Assembly: GCA_024643795.1 (NCBI GenBank)
Contig: JAHEMF010000015.1
Span: 1 to 53,733 of the forward strand
Reading direction: 5' to 3'
Length of the DNA: 53,733 nucleotides
From: Bacteroidota bacterium
Lineage (GTDB): Bacteria > Bacteroidota > Bacteroidia > AKYH767-A > OLB10
Under the pieces are notes generated by a model. That model had not been told where the DNA came from. It did not search any database and saw only the letters and a list, made by a program, of their open reading frames with translations. This document shows positions 35,098 to 44,011 of this stretch, piece by piece (the first letter of the stretch is position 1; the number at the start of each line of letters is the position of its first letter). Position numbers and translations under genes: made by a program.

Positions 35098-35949
35098 TCA
35101 GGCCAACTGAGGGGTTATCAGCTCATACCCCAACTTCTTCATAACATCACCTGCAACCCTGTTGATGATATCGATATCATCGTCTGTTAGATTTTTGAAG
35201 GATGTTTTATTGAAGTTTTCAATACTGGTAGTACGTTCATGAATCCTGAAATCCTTTTCAATGATCTCGATAGGCAGATGTGGAATTTGAATAAAATCAA
35301 ATATCCTATTCAGAGTGTTTACAGGATCGTGCGTTAATTCCTCATATTGGATATTGATCTTATTCTCTACTGAATTCAGGTCTTTTTGCATAATATCATT
35401 AGAAACGCTCCACTGGCTAGCTGCCATTTCAATATTATGACCAGCCTTTCTTCTTATTCCTTCTGATACTGCATAACCATTGCGAACCAGTGAAATGAAG
35501 TGGGCATTCTTAAAATTTTTGTTCAACCATTTTACACGTCCTGCATTCACTATAGACTTTTCAATCAACACAGGTCTGTCAGGATGATTATACATAAACG
35601 CCCATTGCCTTTTTATTTTGGAAACATTGATATCAAGCCCTGATGTTTCATCGAGATAAAAAAGCTCAGGTTTAAGTGCCCACAACCTGGGTAAGCCAAA
35701 ATCTACCGCATTGGTCAATTCGTTAGTAAAGTTTCGGCCCTCTTTAGGCATGCTTCCAACCATATGATGCTGAGCAATTATATTATGCAACAATGTGGTA
35801 CCGGAATTATAACATCCCAGTAAAAAGACCCACTTATCAGGTTGAGGTTCCCGATAGAACCTATACCCCATCTCTTTAAGCTTCATTTTCAGCATAATAT
35901 GCTGCTTATGAGCTACATGTTCAAGATGCTTTAATGAATATTTCTTCAT
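35098..35949 (-). CDS. Sulfotransferase family protein (third, antisense to the locus)
   Basis: 283 residues. Near residue 41 is the 5'-PAPS loop LLGCYNSGTTLLHNIIAQH, and near 150-166 is LVRNGYAVSEGIRRKAG, the 3'-phosphate segment; IQYEELTHDPVNTLNRIFDFI is the typical downstream helix. All other genes from 27.8 to 51.4 kb run on the plus strand, so this one is transcribed against the locus. Its start codon shares bases with an ATG of the divergent next gene (CATG at 35947-35950). It lies 9 bases from the end of the second sulfotransferase gene. It probably acts on a different position or residue of the same glycan. Confidence 0.87.
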   Translation of the reverse strand: MKKYSLKHLEHVAHKQHIMLKMKLKEMGYRFYREPQPDKWVFLLGCYNSGTTLLHNIIAQHHMVGSMPKEGRNFTNELTNAVDFGLPRLWALKPELFYLDETSGLDINVSKIKRQWAFMYNHPDRPVLIEKSIVNAGRVKWLNKNFKNAHFISLVRNGYAVSEGIRRKAGHNIEMAASQWSVSNDIMQKDLNSVENKINIQYEELTHDPVNTLNRIFDFIQIPHLPIEIIEKDFRIHERTTSIENFNKTSFKNLTDDDIDIINRVAGDVMKKLGYELITPQLA

Positions 35950-36031
35950 GCCCTATAAGTGCAAAAATAAACAAAGTCAGGATAGTATGCCTACGGCTCT
36001 CAAACCATATATTTGCATCCCGCACATAAAA

Positions 36032-37015
36032 ATGCCTTACAAATACATATATAAACCGCCAACCGCAACTGTTGAACAATATGACCGGGTTGTTGATCTA
36101 GTATGTAAAAAGATCAAAAAACAACCGGGGGTTTTAGCTATTTATCAGTTTGGCCATTTGAACACTCCGGGCATTTCTGATATCGATATTTTAACTGTAT
36201 TTGATAAAGGGAGCAGCTGTCTGATAGATCCATTAGATGGATGTCCTGATGAATTAAAAAAACTTTTTACTCATTCTGTGCAAGGAATATCTGCACATCA
36301 TCTTGAGCCATTGATGAAATATTCATTTTGGCATAACTACAATTTACTTTATTCTGCTGAGGGGAAAGATATTCTGCCTGCATCATCAATAAGTAAAGAA
36401 ATCATCATTCCTCTTAAGCAACAGATCGCAACTGAATACCTCACTACAAACTATATTGATATGGTTATGCAGCAGTCGATCGGAATTATAAAGGTTCGAT
36501 CACTCTTTCAACATGTGAAGGGGTTTATTTACGATTTTGATTTTCTGGGATATGATGATCCTGCCTTAAGAGATAAAGTTGAAACTGTAAGAGGATGGAT
36601 CAAACAACATAACCATCAGCCTGTAAGTGATCGTGAGATAGGGACATGGCTGGATGACTTTATGCCAACCTTTAAAATTTTTCTTCAAAAGGTGTATGAA
36701 ACCAACCCACTCTACCTACCTAAAAGGGATATTTATAATTATGGTAGAAACATCAAGGTTATTGCCAGAGGACCTGTTCAATGCAAGCACACTGGATTTC
36801 GTGTGCCACGCATACCCGGCATTATGACCGACAAACAATTTTATCGCTTACAGAACAGATTCAATAATTTTGAATTTCATTTTCCTATTACACATCAGGA
36901 GCCATTTCCAGGGGCTTCAGACAGAATTAAAGAAGCTCTGGAAATGAGGACGTACTGTAAATTACACATCCCACACTTTGCTCCATTACTAACCAGATTC
37001 ATGCTGCAACTATAA
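36032..37015 (+). CDS. Nucleotidyltransferase-like protein (second), function unknown
   Basis: I chose the ATG at 36032 (327 residues, MPYKYIYKPP). The frame can also start at 35948 (355 residues), but that ATG overlaps the start of the antisense sulfotransferase, and the extra residues are low in predicted structure. Near residue 37 (from 36032) is IYQFGHLNTPGISDIDILTVFD, which resembles the nucleotidyltransferase signature with the Asp-x-Asp pair kept, but the usual Gly-Ser is Gly-His. The rest has no recognised domain; the C-terminus is aromatic and basic (TGFRVPRIPG, NNFEFHFPI). It may be a divergent or inactive relative of the gene at 33344. Followed 10 bases later by a glycosyltransferase gene. 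Confidence 0.6.
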   Translation: MPYKYIYKPPTATVEQYDRVVDLVCKKIKKQPGVLAIYQFGHLNTPGISDIDILTVFDKGSSCLIDPLDGCPDELKKLFTHSVQGISAHHLEPLMKYSFWHNYNLLYSAEGKDILPASSISKEIIIPLKQQIATEYLTTNYIDMVMQQSIGIIKVRSLFQHVKGFIYDFDFLGYDDPALRDKVETVRGWIKQHNHQPVSDREIGTWLDDFMPTFKIFLQKVYETNPLYLPKRDIYNYGRNIKVIARGPVQCKHTGFRVPRIPGIMTDKQFYRLQNRFNNFEFHFPITHQEPFPGASDRIKEALEMRTYCKLHIPHFAPLLTRFMLQL

Positions 37016-37025
37016 ATATTGAAGA

Positions 37026-38147
37026 ATGAATAAGTCTGATCAATTAAAGGTGACACATTTCATTTGGTCTGCTAGTTTTGGCGGAATTGAAAAAGTTGTT
37101 CTGGATCTTTGTCAAAGTCAGTTTAAGTCAGATTTTGTTTCACCAACTTTATTGATAGGAAAAAGATCAGGTGCATTTCTGGAATTGTTGGCACAAATCG
37201 GGATCAACTATCAATTCGCCGGATTTCGTTCAGGAAAAGATATAAGATATGATTTACTGAAAAGTATCAAAAAGGTATTCATGGCTTGTGACATTATCCA
37301 TATTCACACCTTCAATCCGTTGGTTGCCTTTGCAGCTAAAGCATCAGGTAAGCCAGTGATTTATACTATTCACGGTAACTTTGGCTTTGGCCGAAAGCTA
37401 CATTTCTGGGAAAATCTGAACAAAAAAATGCTTGGTTATTTTTTAAGGAATCACGTACAAAGAATCACCTGTAATTCTGAATTCACCTTACAAAAGGCTA
37501 TACAGCATTATGAAATTGACAGTAAAAAGTGTGAGGTGATCTTTAATGGGATACCTATGAAGATTAAGGCAGACAGAGCACTGGTTGATCAAGAAACTCT
37601 CTCTTTCATAGAGAATAAATTTGTGATCGGAACTTCTTCCAGATTTGCGGGCTTTAAAAGAATAGACAGACTTATATCTGCCTTTCATCAAACAATTCCA
37701 CACGCCCCTGATGCTGTGTTGATGCTTGTTGGAGATGGTATCCTGAAAGAGCAGCTTCAAGAACAGGTAAGTTCATTGGGCATTGAAAACAAAGTCCGAT
37801 TCACAGGATACCAGCAAAGTGTTGGATCTTATCAGCAATGCATGGATATTTGTGTGTTTCCTTCAGAAAACGAACCTTTCGGACTTGTAGCAATTGAAAC
37901 TCTGCTACTGGGCAAACCTACTCTCATATTTAATGACGGCGGAGGAATGGCTCAATTAATAGAAAAGAAGTTCCCCGAATATATTGTTAGCTCAATTGAT
38001 GACCTTAGCTGTAAGATGCTTGAACTTTACAACAATCCTTCACCTGAAGCAGAGATTCAAAAAAGGATCTCCTATGCGCAACAGTACGACATAGAATCGA
38101 TGAGCAAAAAATTGAAAGAAGTTTACAATTCAGTGTTAAAAAAATGA
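37026..38147 (+). CDS. GT4-family glycosyltransferase (first)
   Basis: 373 residues with a GT-B fold: N-terminal acceptor half starting FIWSASFGGIEKVVLDL (about 13-29), DIIHIHTFNPLVAF (about 90-103), and a C-terminal donor half (about 195-365) with GTSSRFAGFKRIDRLI, LMLVGDGILKEQL and the E-x7-E motif in PSENEPFGLVAIETLLLG. A retaining transferase that adds a sugar to the lipid-linked repeat unit. Donor and acceptor are not predictable. It overlaps the following glycosyltransferase by 4 bases. Confidence 0.93.
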   Translation: MNKSDQLKVTHFIWSASFGGIEKVVLDLCQSQFKSDFVSPTLLIGKRSGAFLELLAQIGINYQFAGFRSGKDIRYDLLKSIKKVFMACDIIHIHTFNPLVAFAAKASGKPVIYTIHGNFGFGRKLHFWENLNKKMLGYFLRNHVQRITCNSEFTLQKAIQHYEIDSKKCEVIFNGIPMKIKADRALVDQETLSFIENKFVIGTSSRFAGFKRIDRLISAFHQTIPHAPDAVLMLVGDGILKEQLQEQVSSLGIENKVRFTGYQQSVGSYQQCMDICVFPSENEPFGLVAIETLLLGKPTLIFNDGGGMAQLIEKKFPEYIVSSIDDLSCKMLELYNNPSPEAEIQKRISYAQQYDIESMSKKLKEVYNSVLKK

Positions 38148-39289
38148 ATAGCCGTCGTAAAGTAGTTCTTGTTACAAATATACCCAGCCCCTATAGGATA
38201 CCTTTATTCAATGAATTGACCAAACAGTTGAGGAATATTGAATTGGACCTTGTGGTGATCTTTGGTAACAGGATATATTCCAGGCGTAAGTTCGATGCCA
38301 TCCCTGAAAAGGAGTATGAATTTGAGTTTCACTTTTTAAACTCAGAGACCATAAATTTTGGTAATGAAGAAAAAACTTATTTCAGCTATAAAGGGTTATT
38401 CAAATTGATCAAAATGATTGATCCTGCATGTGTGATCATGAACGGATTTACCATTGCAGCTACAAGACTCTGGTTGCAATCATTTATCAGTAAGCGACCT
38501 TACATCCTGTGGGTAGGGTCAGTGATCAAACAAGGTCGTTTTGATTCAATGGCTCGACGCATTCAGCGAAAATTGATCATAAACCGATCTGCTTCATTTA
38601 TAGCATACGGAAGCATGGCGAGAGAATACCTATTGAAGATGAATGCTCCACCGGAAAAGATTTTCATAGGTATAAATACCGTTGATACCTCATTTTTTAA
38701 AAGTGCTACCGAATCCATCAGATCACAAGGTCATATTAAAGAAAAGCATCACCTTACTTATATAGGATATCTCTCCAAACGTAAAAATGTTAATAAAGTA
38801 TTAGAGGTGGTGCAGCAACTTCAACAAAGAAGAAATGACTTTATTCTGGATCTTATAGGCGATGGACCTGAAAAAGAAGCATTGGAAAACTATGTTAAAG
38901 AAAGTGGTATCACTGATCTGGTTAGATTCCATGGATTCAAACAAAAGGATGAATTGCCGGGTTACCTGGCCGTGAGCGATTGTTTATTGTTTCAAACAGA
39001 CTTTGACATTTGGGGATTAGTGTTGAATGAAACGCTGGCCGCCGGAGTACCAGTGATAGCCTCCACAAATGCCGGAGCTACGAAAGATCTGATCATAGAT
39101 GGTGTTACAGGATACATATCAGACTACAACGACCCCATCAAGGTTTGTGAAATAATTGAAGTCTTGTTTGACAACCAGGACCTTGCTAAAAAGATAAGTG
39201 ATGAAGCAAGAGCTCATGTTTCAAACTATGCCAGCATAGAAGTAAGTGCCCGCGGATTTGCTGATGCGGTTAAATTTGGGTTGAGCTGA
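38144..39289 (+). CDS. GT4-family glycosyltransferase (second)
   Basis: 381 residues, GT-B fold. N-terminal VLVTNIPSPYRIPLFNELTKQ (abbreviated, about 8-27) is typical of capsule transferases. The donor half has YIGYLSKRKNVNKVLEVVQQL (about 206-226), LDLIGDGPEKEALE (about 239-252), and FDIWGLVLNETLAAGVPVIA, whose second Glu is present while the first position of E-x7-E is Asp. Same operon as its neighbours, with coupled start (ATGA overlap). It is 31 bases upstream of the polymerase gene. Confidence 0.92.
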   Translation: MNSRRKVVLVTNIPSPYRIPLFNELTKQLRNIELDLVVIFGNRIYSRRKFDAIPEKEYEFEFHFLNSETINFGNEEKTYFSYKGLFKLIKMIDPACVIMNGFTIAATRLWLQSFISKRPYILWVGSVIKQGRFDSMARRIQRKLIINRSASFIAYGSMAREYLLKMNAPPEKIFIGINTVDTSFFKSATESIRSQGHIKEKHHLTYIGYLSKRKNVNKVLEVVQQLQQRRNDFILDLIGDGPEKEALENYVKESGITDLVRFHGFKQKDELPGYLAVSDCLLFQTDFDIWGLVLNETLAAGVPVIASTNAGATKDLIIDGVTGYISDYNDPIKVCEIIEVLFDNQDLAKKISDEARAHVSNYASIEVSARGFADAVKFGLS

Positions 39290-39304
39290 TTTTCAATACA
39301 TTTG
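39275..39304 (+). promoter_or_regulatory. Candidate internal promoter (TTTG-N18-TACATTTGC) before the polymerase gene
   Basis: TTTG at 39275-39278, 18 bases, then TACATTTG at 39297-39304 and C: a full match to the consensus. It starts inside the end of the preceding glycosyltransferase gene and the -7 box is 16 bases from the GTG start at 39321. It would permit separate expression of the polymerase and downstream genes. Confidence 0.5.
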
Positions 39305-39320
39305 CACATCAAAGAGAATA

Positions 39321-40574
39321 GTGAGTTACAAGGAATGGAGAATATGGTTTAAAGAAATGCCGTGGTCACTGGCGTGGTTTGTACTGTTGGTGCTTTTTCG
39401 TCCGGTCATCGATAACTTTTATTACCTTAAAGAAACTTCCCCATTCCTGTCGCCACTCTACATTGTTGGGGTACTTACACCATTATTATCAGTTGTAGCC
39501 ATTATTAAGGTACCAAAACCAAACTATTCCAGGTTAGATTCAGTGATGGCGGTGTATTCTACCCTGATATTCTTATCATGCGCATTCCTGCTTATCCGGG
39601 CAGGTTTTTCTATGGATTCGCTTGAAGTCAGCCTTAAATTATCCCTGCCTGCATTTGTGTATTTCTTTGGCAGAAGATTCATACGTTCAAAAAAAGATCT
39701 GTTGGGGATATTTCAAACGTTCATATATTCGGCAGCCTTTGTTCTTGTTATACTTGGATATGAATTGATATTTAATCCTATTAGTGTACAAATGTCTCGA
39801 GGGCTGGAAAGGATACAAGGGAATTTTGCAGACGTAATCAACTATGCAATTTATGCCACTTGCGGTGTGTTACTTGCCGGATTCTATTACTTTGATAAAA
39901 GCAAAAGCTGGAAATTCAATAAACGGGTGACCATTTTTATGATAACAGTAGTTATCAGTCTGGTCATTATCAGCAACATTCACCATACTGCAAGCTATGC
40001 TGTAATTATGGGTTTGTTCATAATATTTCTTGTCAATAATCTTCGCTCAAACCTGGGTGGGGCGGTATTTTTCATACTCACAGCCGCAGTTGTGGTATAT
40101 ACGTTTGGAAAGGAAACAATTGATGAGAATATTATGCCACTGATTGAAACAGATATTCAGGTTTATGAAGGTGAAAAAGATAGTGAAGCACTTTTGCATG
40201 GTCGTGTTGGCAGATGGGAAAGTTTTCTGGAAGTATTTGATGAATCAAATGTGGTAAGTAAATTAATTGGGCTGCCTTCAGGTATGGATGAACCTTTCAA
40301 ATATATTTCTAAAGGAGCGCACAATGATTTTTTAAGAATAATGATGTTTACAGGTCTTGCCGGACTGTTTGCGTACCTGATTTTCCTGTTCAGCTCCTTT
40401 ATGAGAACTCTTAAACATGATACGCCCATGAGATTTCTGGGTCTTGGAACATTGGCGATCTTTTTCCTTTATTCAATCAGCACTACCCCATCGCTTTATG
40501 CACCTTTGTTATATATTTTAATACCGGTCTTTTGTATGCTGGCATTGCCTGTGAACATGATGGATAAGAAATGA
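39321..40574 (+). CDS. O-antigen polymerase/ligase-like membrane protein (Wzy-like)
   Basis: 417 residues, mostly hydrophobic, with about 10-12 membrane helices. The start is a GTG. A large periplasmic loop at about 255-335 includes GRVGRWESFLEVFDESN and SKGAHNDFLRIMMFTGLAGLF, whose H-N-D-F-L-R pattern is seen in O-antigen polymerases and ligases. It polymerises repeat units at the periplasmic face in Wzx/Wzy systems. Sequence alone does not separate polymerase from ligase, but the presence of Wzx- and Wzc-like proteins and no other polymerase candidate favours polymerase. It overlaps the following glycosyltransferase by 4 bases. Confidence 0.84.
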   Translation: MSYKEWRIWFKEMPWSLAWFVLLVLFRPVIDNFYYLKETSPFLSPLYIVGVLTPLLSVVAIIKVPKPNYSRLDSVMAVYSTLIFLSCAFLLIRAGFSMDSLEVSLKLSLPAFVYFFGRRFIRSKKDLLGIFQTFIYSAAFVLVILGYELIFNPISVQMSRGLERIQGNFADVINYAIYATCGVLLAGFYYFDKSKSWKFNKRVTIFMITVVISLVIISNIHHTASYAVIMGLFIIFLVNNLRSNLGGAVFFILTAAVVVYTFGKETIDENIMPLIETDIQVYEGEKDSEALLHGRVGRWESFLEVFDESNVVSKLIGLPSGMDEPFKYISKGAHNDFLRIMMFTGLAGLFAYLIFLFSSFMRTLKHDTPMRFLGLGTLAIFFLYSISTTPSLYAPLLYILIPVFCMLALPVNMMDKK

Positions 40575-41674
40575 CACCAAAGAAGATTTTGATCCTTGGT
40601 AAGATACCACCACCCTACATGGGACCTGCCATTGCAACTGAGATCTTGCTCAATTCAGGATTGAAGGAGCGTTATAATTTATTGCACCTTGATACACGGG
40701 CACATCAGGATATCAATGAACTGGGGAAATTCAGTATAAAAAAGATTTTTAGGAATATCACTATTTATTTCAGTTTGTACTCGCTGATCAAAAAAGAATC
40801 TCCTCACCTGGTTCTTATACCTATATCTCAAACCACTATCGGGTTTTTAAAAGATTCCTTATTCATTGTCACTTCAAGATTAGCAGGTGCAAAAATATTG
40901 ATCCAACTAAGGGGAAGTGGTTTCAAAGATTGGTATGACCACGCTACTTCTTTCATTCGAAGTTATGTTCGAAAAGTTCTCGGACATACACAAGGTGTTA
41001 TAGTGCTGGGAAACAACCTGAAATATCTATTCAGAGATTTTTTTAATGATGAGCAGATATATGTTGCACCAAATGGTGCCAACTATGACATTCCTGCTCC
41101 AATAAGAAATGATAAGAATAAGATCAAGCTTATCTATCTTGCCAACCTACAGGCATCTAAAGGAATTGAAGATGTTATAAGAGCTATTGTATTCTTGAAT
41201 CAGGCTATGCCCGGTACATTTGTTTTGGATGTAATTGGAAACTGGCGTGATGAGAAAACAAAATCCACATTAATGGAACTTGTTTCTGAAAACAAACTGC
41301 CTGTAAATTTTCCCGGGCCTTCCAAAGGAAGTGAGAAGTTCAGGCTGTTAAGTAGTTCAGACATTTTTCTTTTTACTCCACGCGAGCCGGAAGGTCATCC
41401 ATGGGTAATAGTAGAAGCCATGGCTTGCGGACTGCCGATCATATCAACAGATCAGGGTGCAATCATTGAATCTGTGATCAACGGAGAAAACGGATTTATT
41501 GTACCGGTGAGTGATCCGAATGCTATTTTTGAAAAAATAAAACTCCTCATCAATAACAAAGATCTTCGAATCAGAATGGGGCAACTTTCCAAAGAATATT
41601 ACCTTCAAAAGTTTACTGAAACCCAGTTGGTTGAAAACTATTCAAAAGCTTTCGAAAAAGCGATTTTGGGATAA
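40571..41674 (+). CDS. GT4-family glycosyltransferase (third)
   Basis: 367 residues, GT-B fold. N-terminal LILGKIPPPYMGPAIATEIL (about 6-25). C-terminal donor half with IYLANLQASKGIEDVIRAI (about 194-212), a pyrophosphate-binding region GNWRDEK, and the E-x7-E-type stretch TPREPEGHPWVIVEAMACGLP. It adds a sugar to the repeat unit. It closes a tightly packed stretch: the next gene is 173 bases away with its own promoter-like element. Confidence 0.92.
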   Translation: MTPKKILILGKIPPPYMGPAIATEILLNSGLKERYNLLHLDTRAHQDINELGKFSIKKIFRNITIYFSLYSLIKKESPHLVLIPISQTTIGFLKDSLFIVTSRLAGAKILIQLRGSGFKDWYDHATSFIRSYVRKVLGHTQGVIVLGNNLKYLFRDFFNDEQIYVAPNGANYDIPAPIRNDKNKIKLIYLANLQASKGIEDVIRAIVFLNQAMPGTFVLDVIGNWRDEKTKSTLMELVSENKLPVNFPGPSKGSEKFRLLSSSDIFLFTPREPEGHPWVIVEAMACGLPIISTDQGAIIESVINGENGFIVPVSDPNAIFEKIKLLINNKDLRIRMGQLSKEYYLQKFTETQLVENYSKAFEKAILG

Positions 41675-41698
41675 TTTTTAAAACCTTGATTATTAATG

Positions 41699-41742
41699 TT
41701 TTATATTCCGAGTAACATTTCTCACCGGAGCAGCCGTTGACC
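41699..41742 (+). promoter_or_regulatory. Composite intergenic motif shared with 48601-48662
   Basis: TTTTAT (41699), CCGAGTAACA (41708-41717) and AGCCGTTGACC (41732-41742) occur in this order. The interval before the sugar transferase gene has TTTTAT (48601), CCGAGTTAACA (48608-48618) and AGCCGTTGATC (48652-48662). No factor was identified. Confidence 0.35.
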
Positions 41743-41752
41743 GTATTTTCCT

Positions 41753-41760
41753 TAAATTTG
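41753..41760 (+). promoter_or_regulatory. Candidate -7 box upstream of the two-domain oxidoreductase
   Basis: TAAATTTG followed by C, an exact match, 87 bases upstream of the ATG at 41848 in the 173-base gap. A TTG lies 13 bases upstream, shorter than usual. Between this box and the ATG, GATCTAT (41791-41797) and ATAGATC (41829-41835) could pair across 31 bases; otherwise nothing was recognised. Confidence 0.43.
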
Positions 41761-41847
41761 CTGTCGGCTAAACCCCCATTAACATTTCATGATCTATATT
41801 AAATCTCTGCGAATCAAAATTTCAGGGAATAGATCTCTTTAGGACTT

Positions 41848-44010
41848 ATGGAGCAATTAACTCAAAATCTCAAGGACGGGACCATGCAGATCCTGGAAGT
41901 ACCTTATCCTGCATTAAGCAGTGGTCAGGTATTGGTACGTAACCACTATTCTTTGATCAGTTCAGGAACCGAAGGGAAAACTGTGAAGGATGCCCGACTG
42001 GGATATATTGGCAAGGCAAGAGCCAGAAAAGAAGAGGTTAAAAAAGTATTTGATGCAGCCCGCACCTTTGGTGTCATGAATACCTACCGCATGGTGATGA
42101 ATAAGCTTGATGCGCCATCATCACTTGGTTATAGTTGTGCTGGTGAAGTAATTGCCGTTGCGGAAGATGTATCCATATTTCGGGTAGGTGATATGGTTGC
42201 TTGTGGTGGAGCTTCAGCTGTTCATGCCGAAGTAGTTGCAGTACCTGTAAATTTATGTGTACGCCTTTTGTCGGAAGTGGATGCTGCCGCAGGTGCATTT
42301 ACAACAGTTGGGGCCATAGCTTTGCAGGGCATCCGTCAAGCTGATCTGAGGCTTGGAGAAAACTGTGTGGTTATAGGTCTTGGACTTGTGGGTCAGCTTA
42401 CTATTCAAATGTTAAGAGCGGCAGGTGTAAAAGTGGCAGGAATAGATATTGATGATCAAATGATCAACAAAGCCCGCCTCGGTGGTTGCGAACTGGTCAT
42501 GAACAGAAACCAACCGGGTATTGAGGAGTCAGTCTTAGAATTCACTGATGGATATGGTACGGATGCAGTAATAATTACTGCCGGTGCCGACTCTACAGAT
42601 CCGGTAGACCTGGCAGGTGCACTTTGCAGAAAGAAAGGAAAAGTGATCATAGTAGGTGGCGTACCTACAGGATTCAAGAGACCTAATTATTTCAAAAAAG
42701 AGCTTGATCTTAGAATGTCATCTTCATATGGACCAGGACGCTATGATCTGGAATATGAAGAGAATGGCATTGACTACCCCTATGGATATGTAAGGTGGAC
42801 TGAGAACAGGAACATGCAAGCTTTCGTGGAGATGGTTGATTCAGGCAGGCTGAATATACGCGAACTCATAACTCACACATTTGATTTTAAAGACGCGCAC
42901 AAAGCTTATGAACTGGTACTTAAAAGAACTGAATCATTTGTTGGCATAGTTTTAAGGTACGACACTAACAAAGAACTTAAAAGGTCTGTTGTGGTTAATC
43001 CTGAAAAGGAATTTAACCCTGCGGATGCTAATATAGGGTTGATCGGTGCCGGATCATTTGGTCAAAATTTCTTGCTACCTGCGCTAAAAGGAAAAGCTAA
43101 TTTCATATCTGTTGCTACAGCAAGGCCGAATAATGCAGTAAATATAGCTACCAAACACGGATTCATTAACTCTACCGGTGATAGCGAAGAGCTCATCAAC
43201 AACGAAAAAGTGAATACCATTTTCATTGCCACACGACATAATACACACGCTTCACTGGTAAAATCATCTCTCGAGAGAAATAAAAATGTTTTTGTTGAAA
43301 AACCATTGTGTCTCACAAGAGATGAACTTAAAGATATAGCGGATACCTATGCAACCAAAAATGCGAAGTTAATGGTTGGTTTCAACAGAAGATTTGCACC
43401 TTTCACAAAGAAATTGATGCAGTCTCTTCCGGTTGACACTCCGCGGTCAATTGTTTACCGCATCAATGCGGGTATAATTCCTGCCGATCATTGGGTACAC
43501 AACCCTGCAATAGGTGGCGGCAGGATCATTGGTGAGCTTTGCCATTTTATAGACCTTGCAATGCATATTGCAGGTTCAAATATCAAATCAATATCGGCAC
43601 AGGCGATCAGAGACGGCAAAGATCTTCATGATACACTTGTTGTTAATATTCAATTTGAGAATGGAAGCATTGCCGGTATTAACTATTTCAGTAACGGTAA
43701 TAAAGCGTTAAGCAAAGAATATCTTGAGGTATTTTCAGGTGGCGTTGCTGTGATCATAGATGATTTCAAAACACTTACCATTCATTCAGGGAAATCTTCA
43801 AAGGAAAGTGGAGATCAGGATAAAGGGCATAACCACGAGGTTGAAGAGTTTTTAAATTCCATTAAAAATGGAACACCCTCTCCTATTCCATTCAATGAAC
43901 TGATCATTACAACCCTGGCAACATTTGGAGTTCTTGAATCAATAGCACGATCGGGTGAAAAGATCGATATCTCCATAGAAAACCTAATTGAGAATAATTC
44001 CGGGAACTAA
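41848..44010 (+). CDS. Two-domain oxidoreductase: MDR dehydrogenase fused to Gfo/Idh/MocA
   Basis: 720 residues. Residues about 1-365 form a zinc-type medium-chain dehydrogenase (LISSGTEGKTV, DAPSSLGYSCAGEVIAVAEDV, ENCVVIGLGLVGQLTIQ Rossmann, DAVIITAGADS). Residues about 390-715 form a Gfo/Idh/MocA oxidoreductase (IGLIGAGSFGQNFLLPALKG Rossmann, FIATRHNTHASLV, NVFVEKPLCLTRDELK with the E-K-P catalytic motif, MVGFNRRFAPF, GELCHFIDLAMHIAG). Known in polysaccharide loci of several phyla, often beside heparinase-like or epimerase-like genes, and thought to oxidise, reduce or epimerise a sugar. Here it is followed at a 1-base gap by a toroid protein. The substrate is unknown. Confidence 0.92.
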   Translation: MEQLTQNLKDGTMQILEVPYPALSSGQVLVRNHYSLISSGTEGKTVKDARLGYIGKARARKEEVKKVFDAARTFGVMNTYRMVMNKLDAPSSLGYSCAGEVIAVAEDVSIFRVGDMVACGGASAVHAEVVAVPVNLCVRLLSEVDAAAGAFTTVGAIALQGIRQADLRLGENCVVIGLGLVGQLTIQMLRAAGVKVAGIDIDDQMINKARLGGCELVMNRNQPGIEESVLEFTDGYGTDAVIITAGADSTDPVDLAGALCRKKGKVIIVGGVPTGFKRPNYFKKELDLRMSSSYGPGRYDLEYEENGIDYPYGYVRWTENRNMQAFVEMVDSGRLNIRELITHTFDFKDAHKAYELVLKRTESFVGIVLRYDTNKELKRSVVVNPEKEFNPADANIGLIGAGSFGQNFLLPALKGKANFISVATARPNNAVNIATKHGFINSTGDSEELINNEKVNTIFIATRHNTHASLVKSSLERNKNVFVEKPLCLTRDELKDIADTYATKNAKLMVGFNRRFAPFTKKLMQSLPVDTPRSIVYRINAGIIPADHWVHNPAIGGGRIIGELCHFIDLAMHIAGSNIKSISAQAIRDGKDLHDTLVVNIQFENGSIAGINYFSNGNKALSKEYLEVFSGGVAVIIDDFKTLTIHSGKSSKESGDQDKGHNHEVEEFLNSIKNGTPSPIPFNELIITTLATFGVLESIARSGEKIDISIENLIENNSGN

Positions 44011-44011
44011 A

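Noticed and set aside
43988-44011. TTG start for the first toroid gene
   Set aside because: It lies inside the oxidoreductase gene, and the ATG at 44012 follows its stop by one base.
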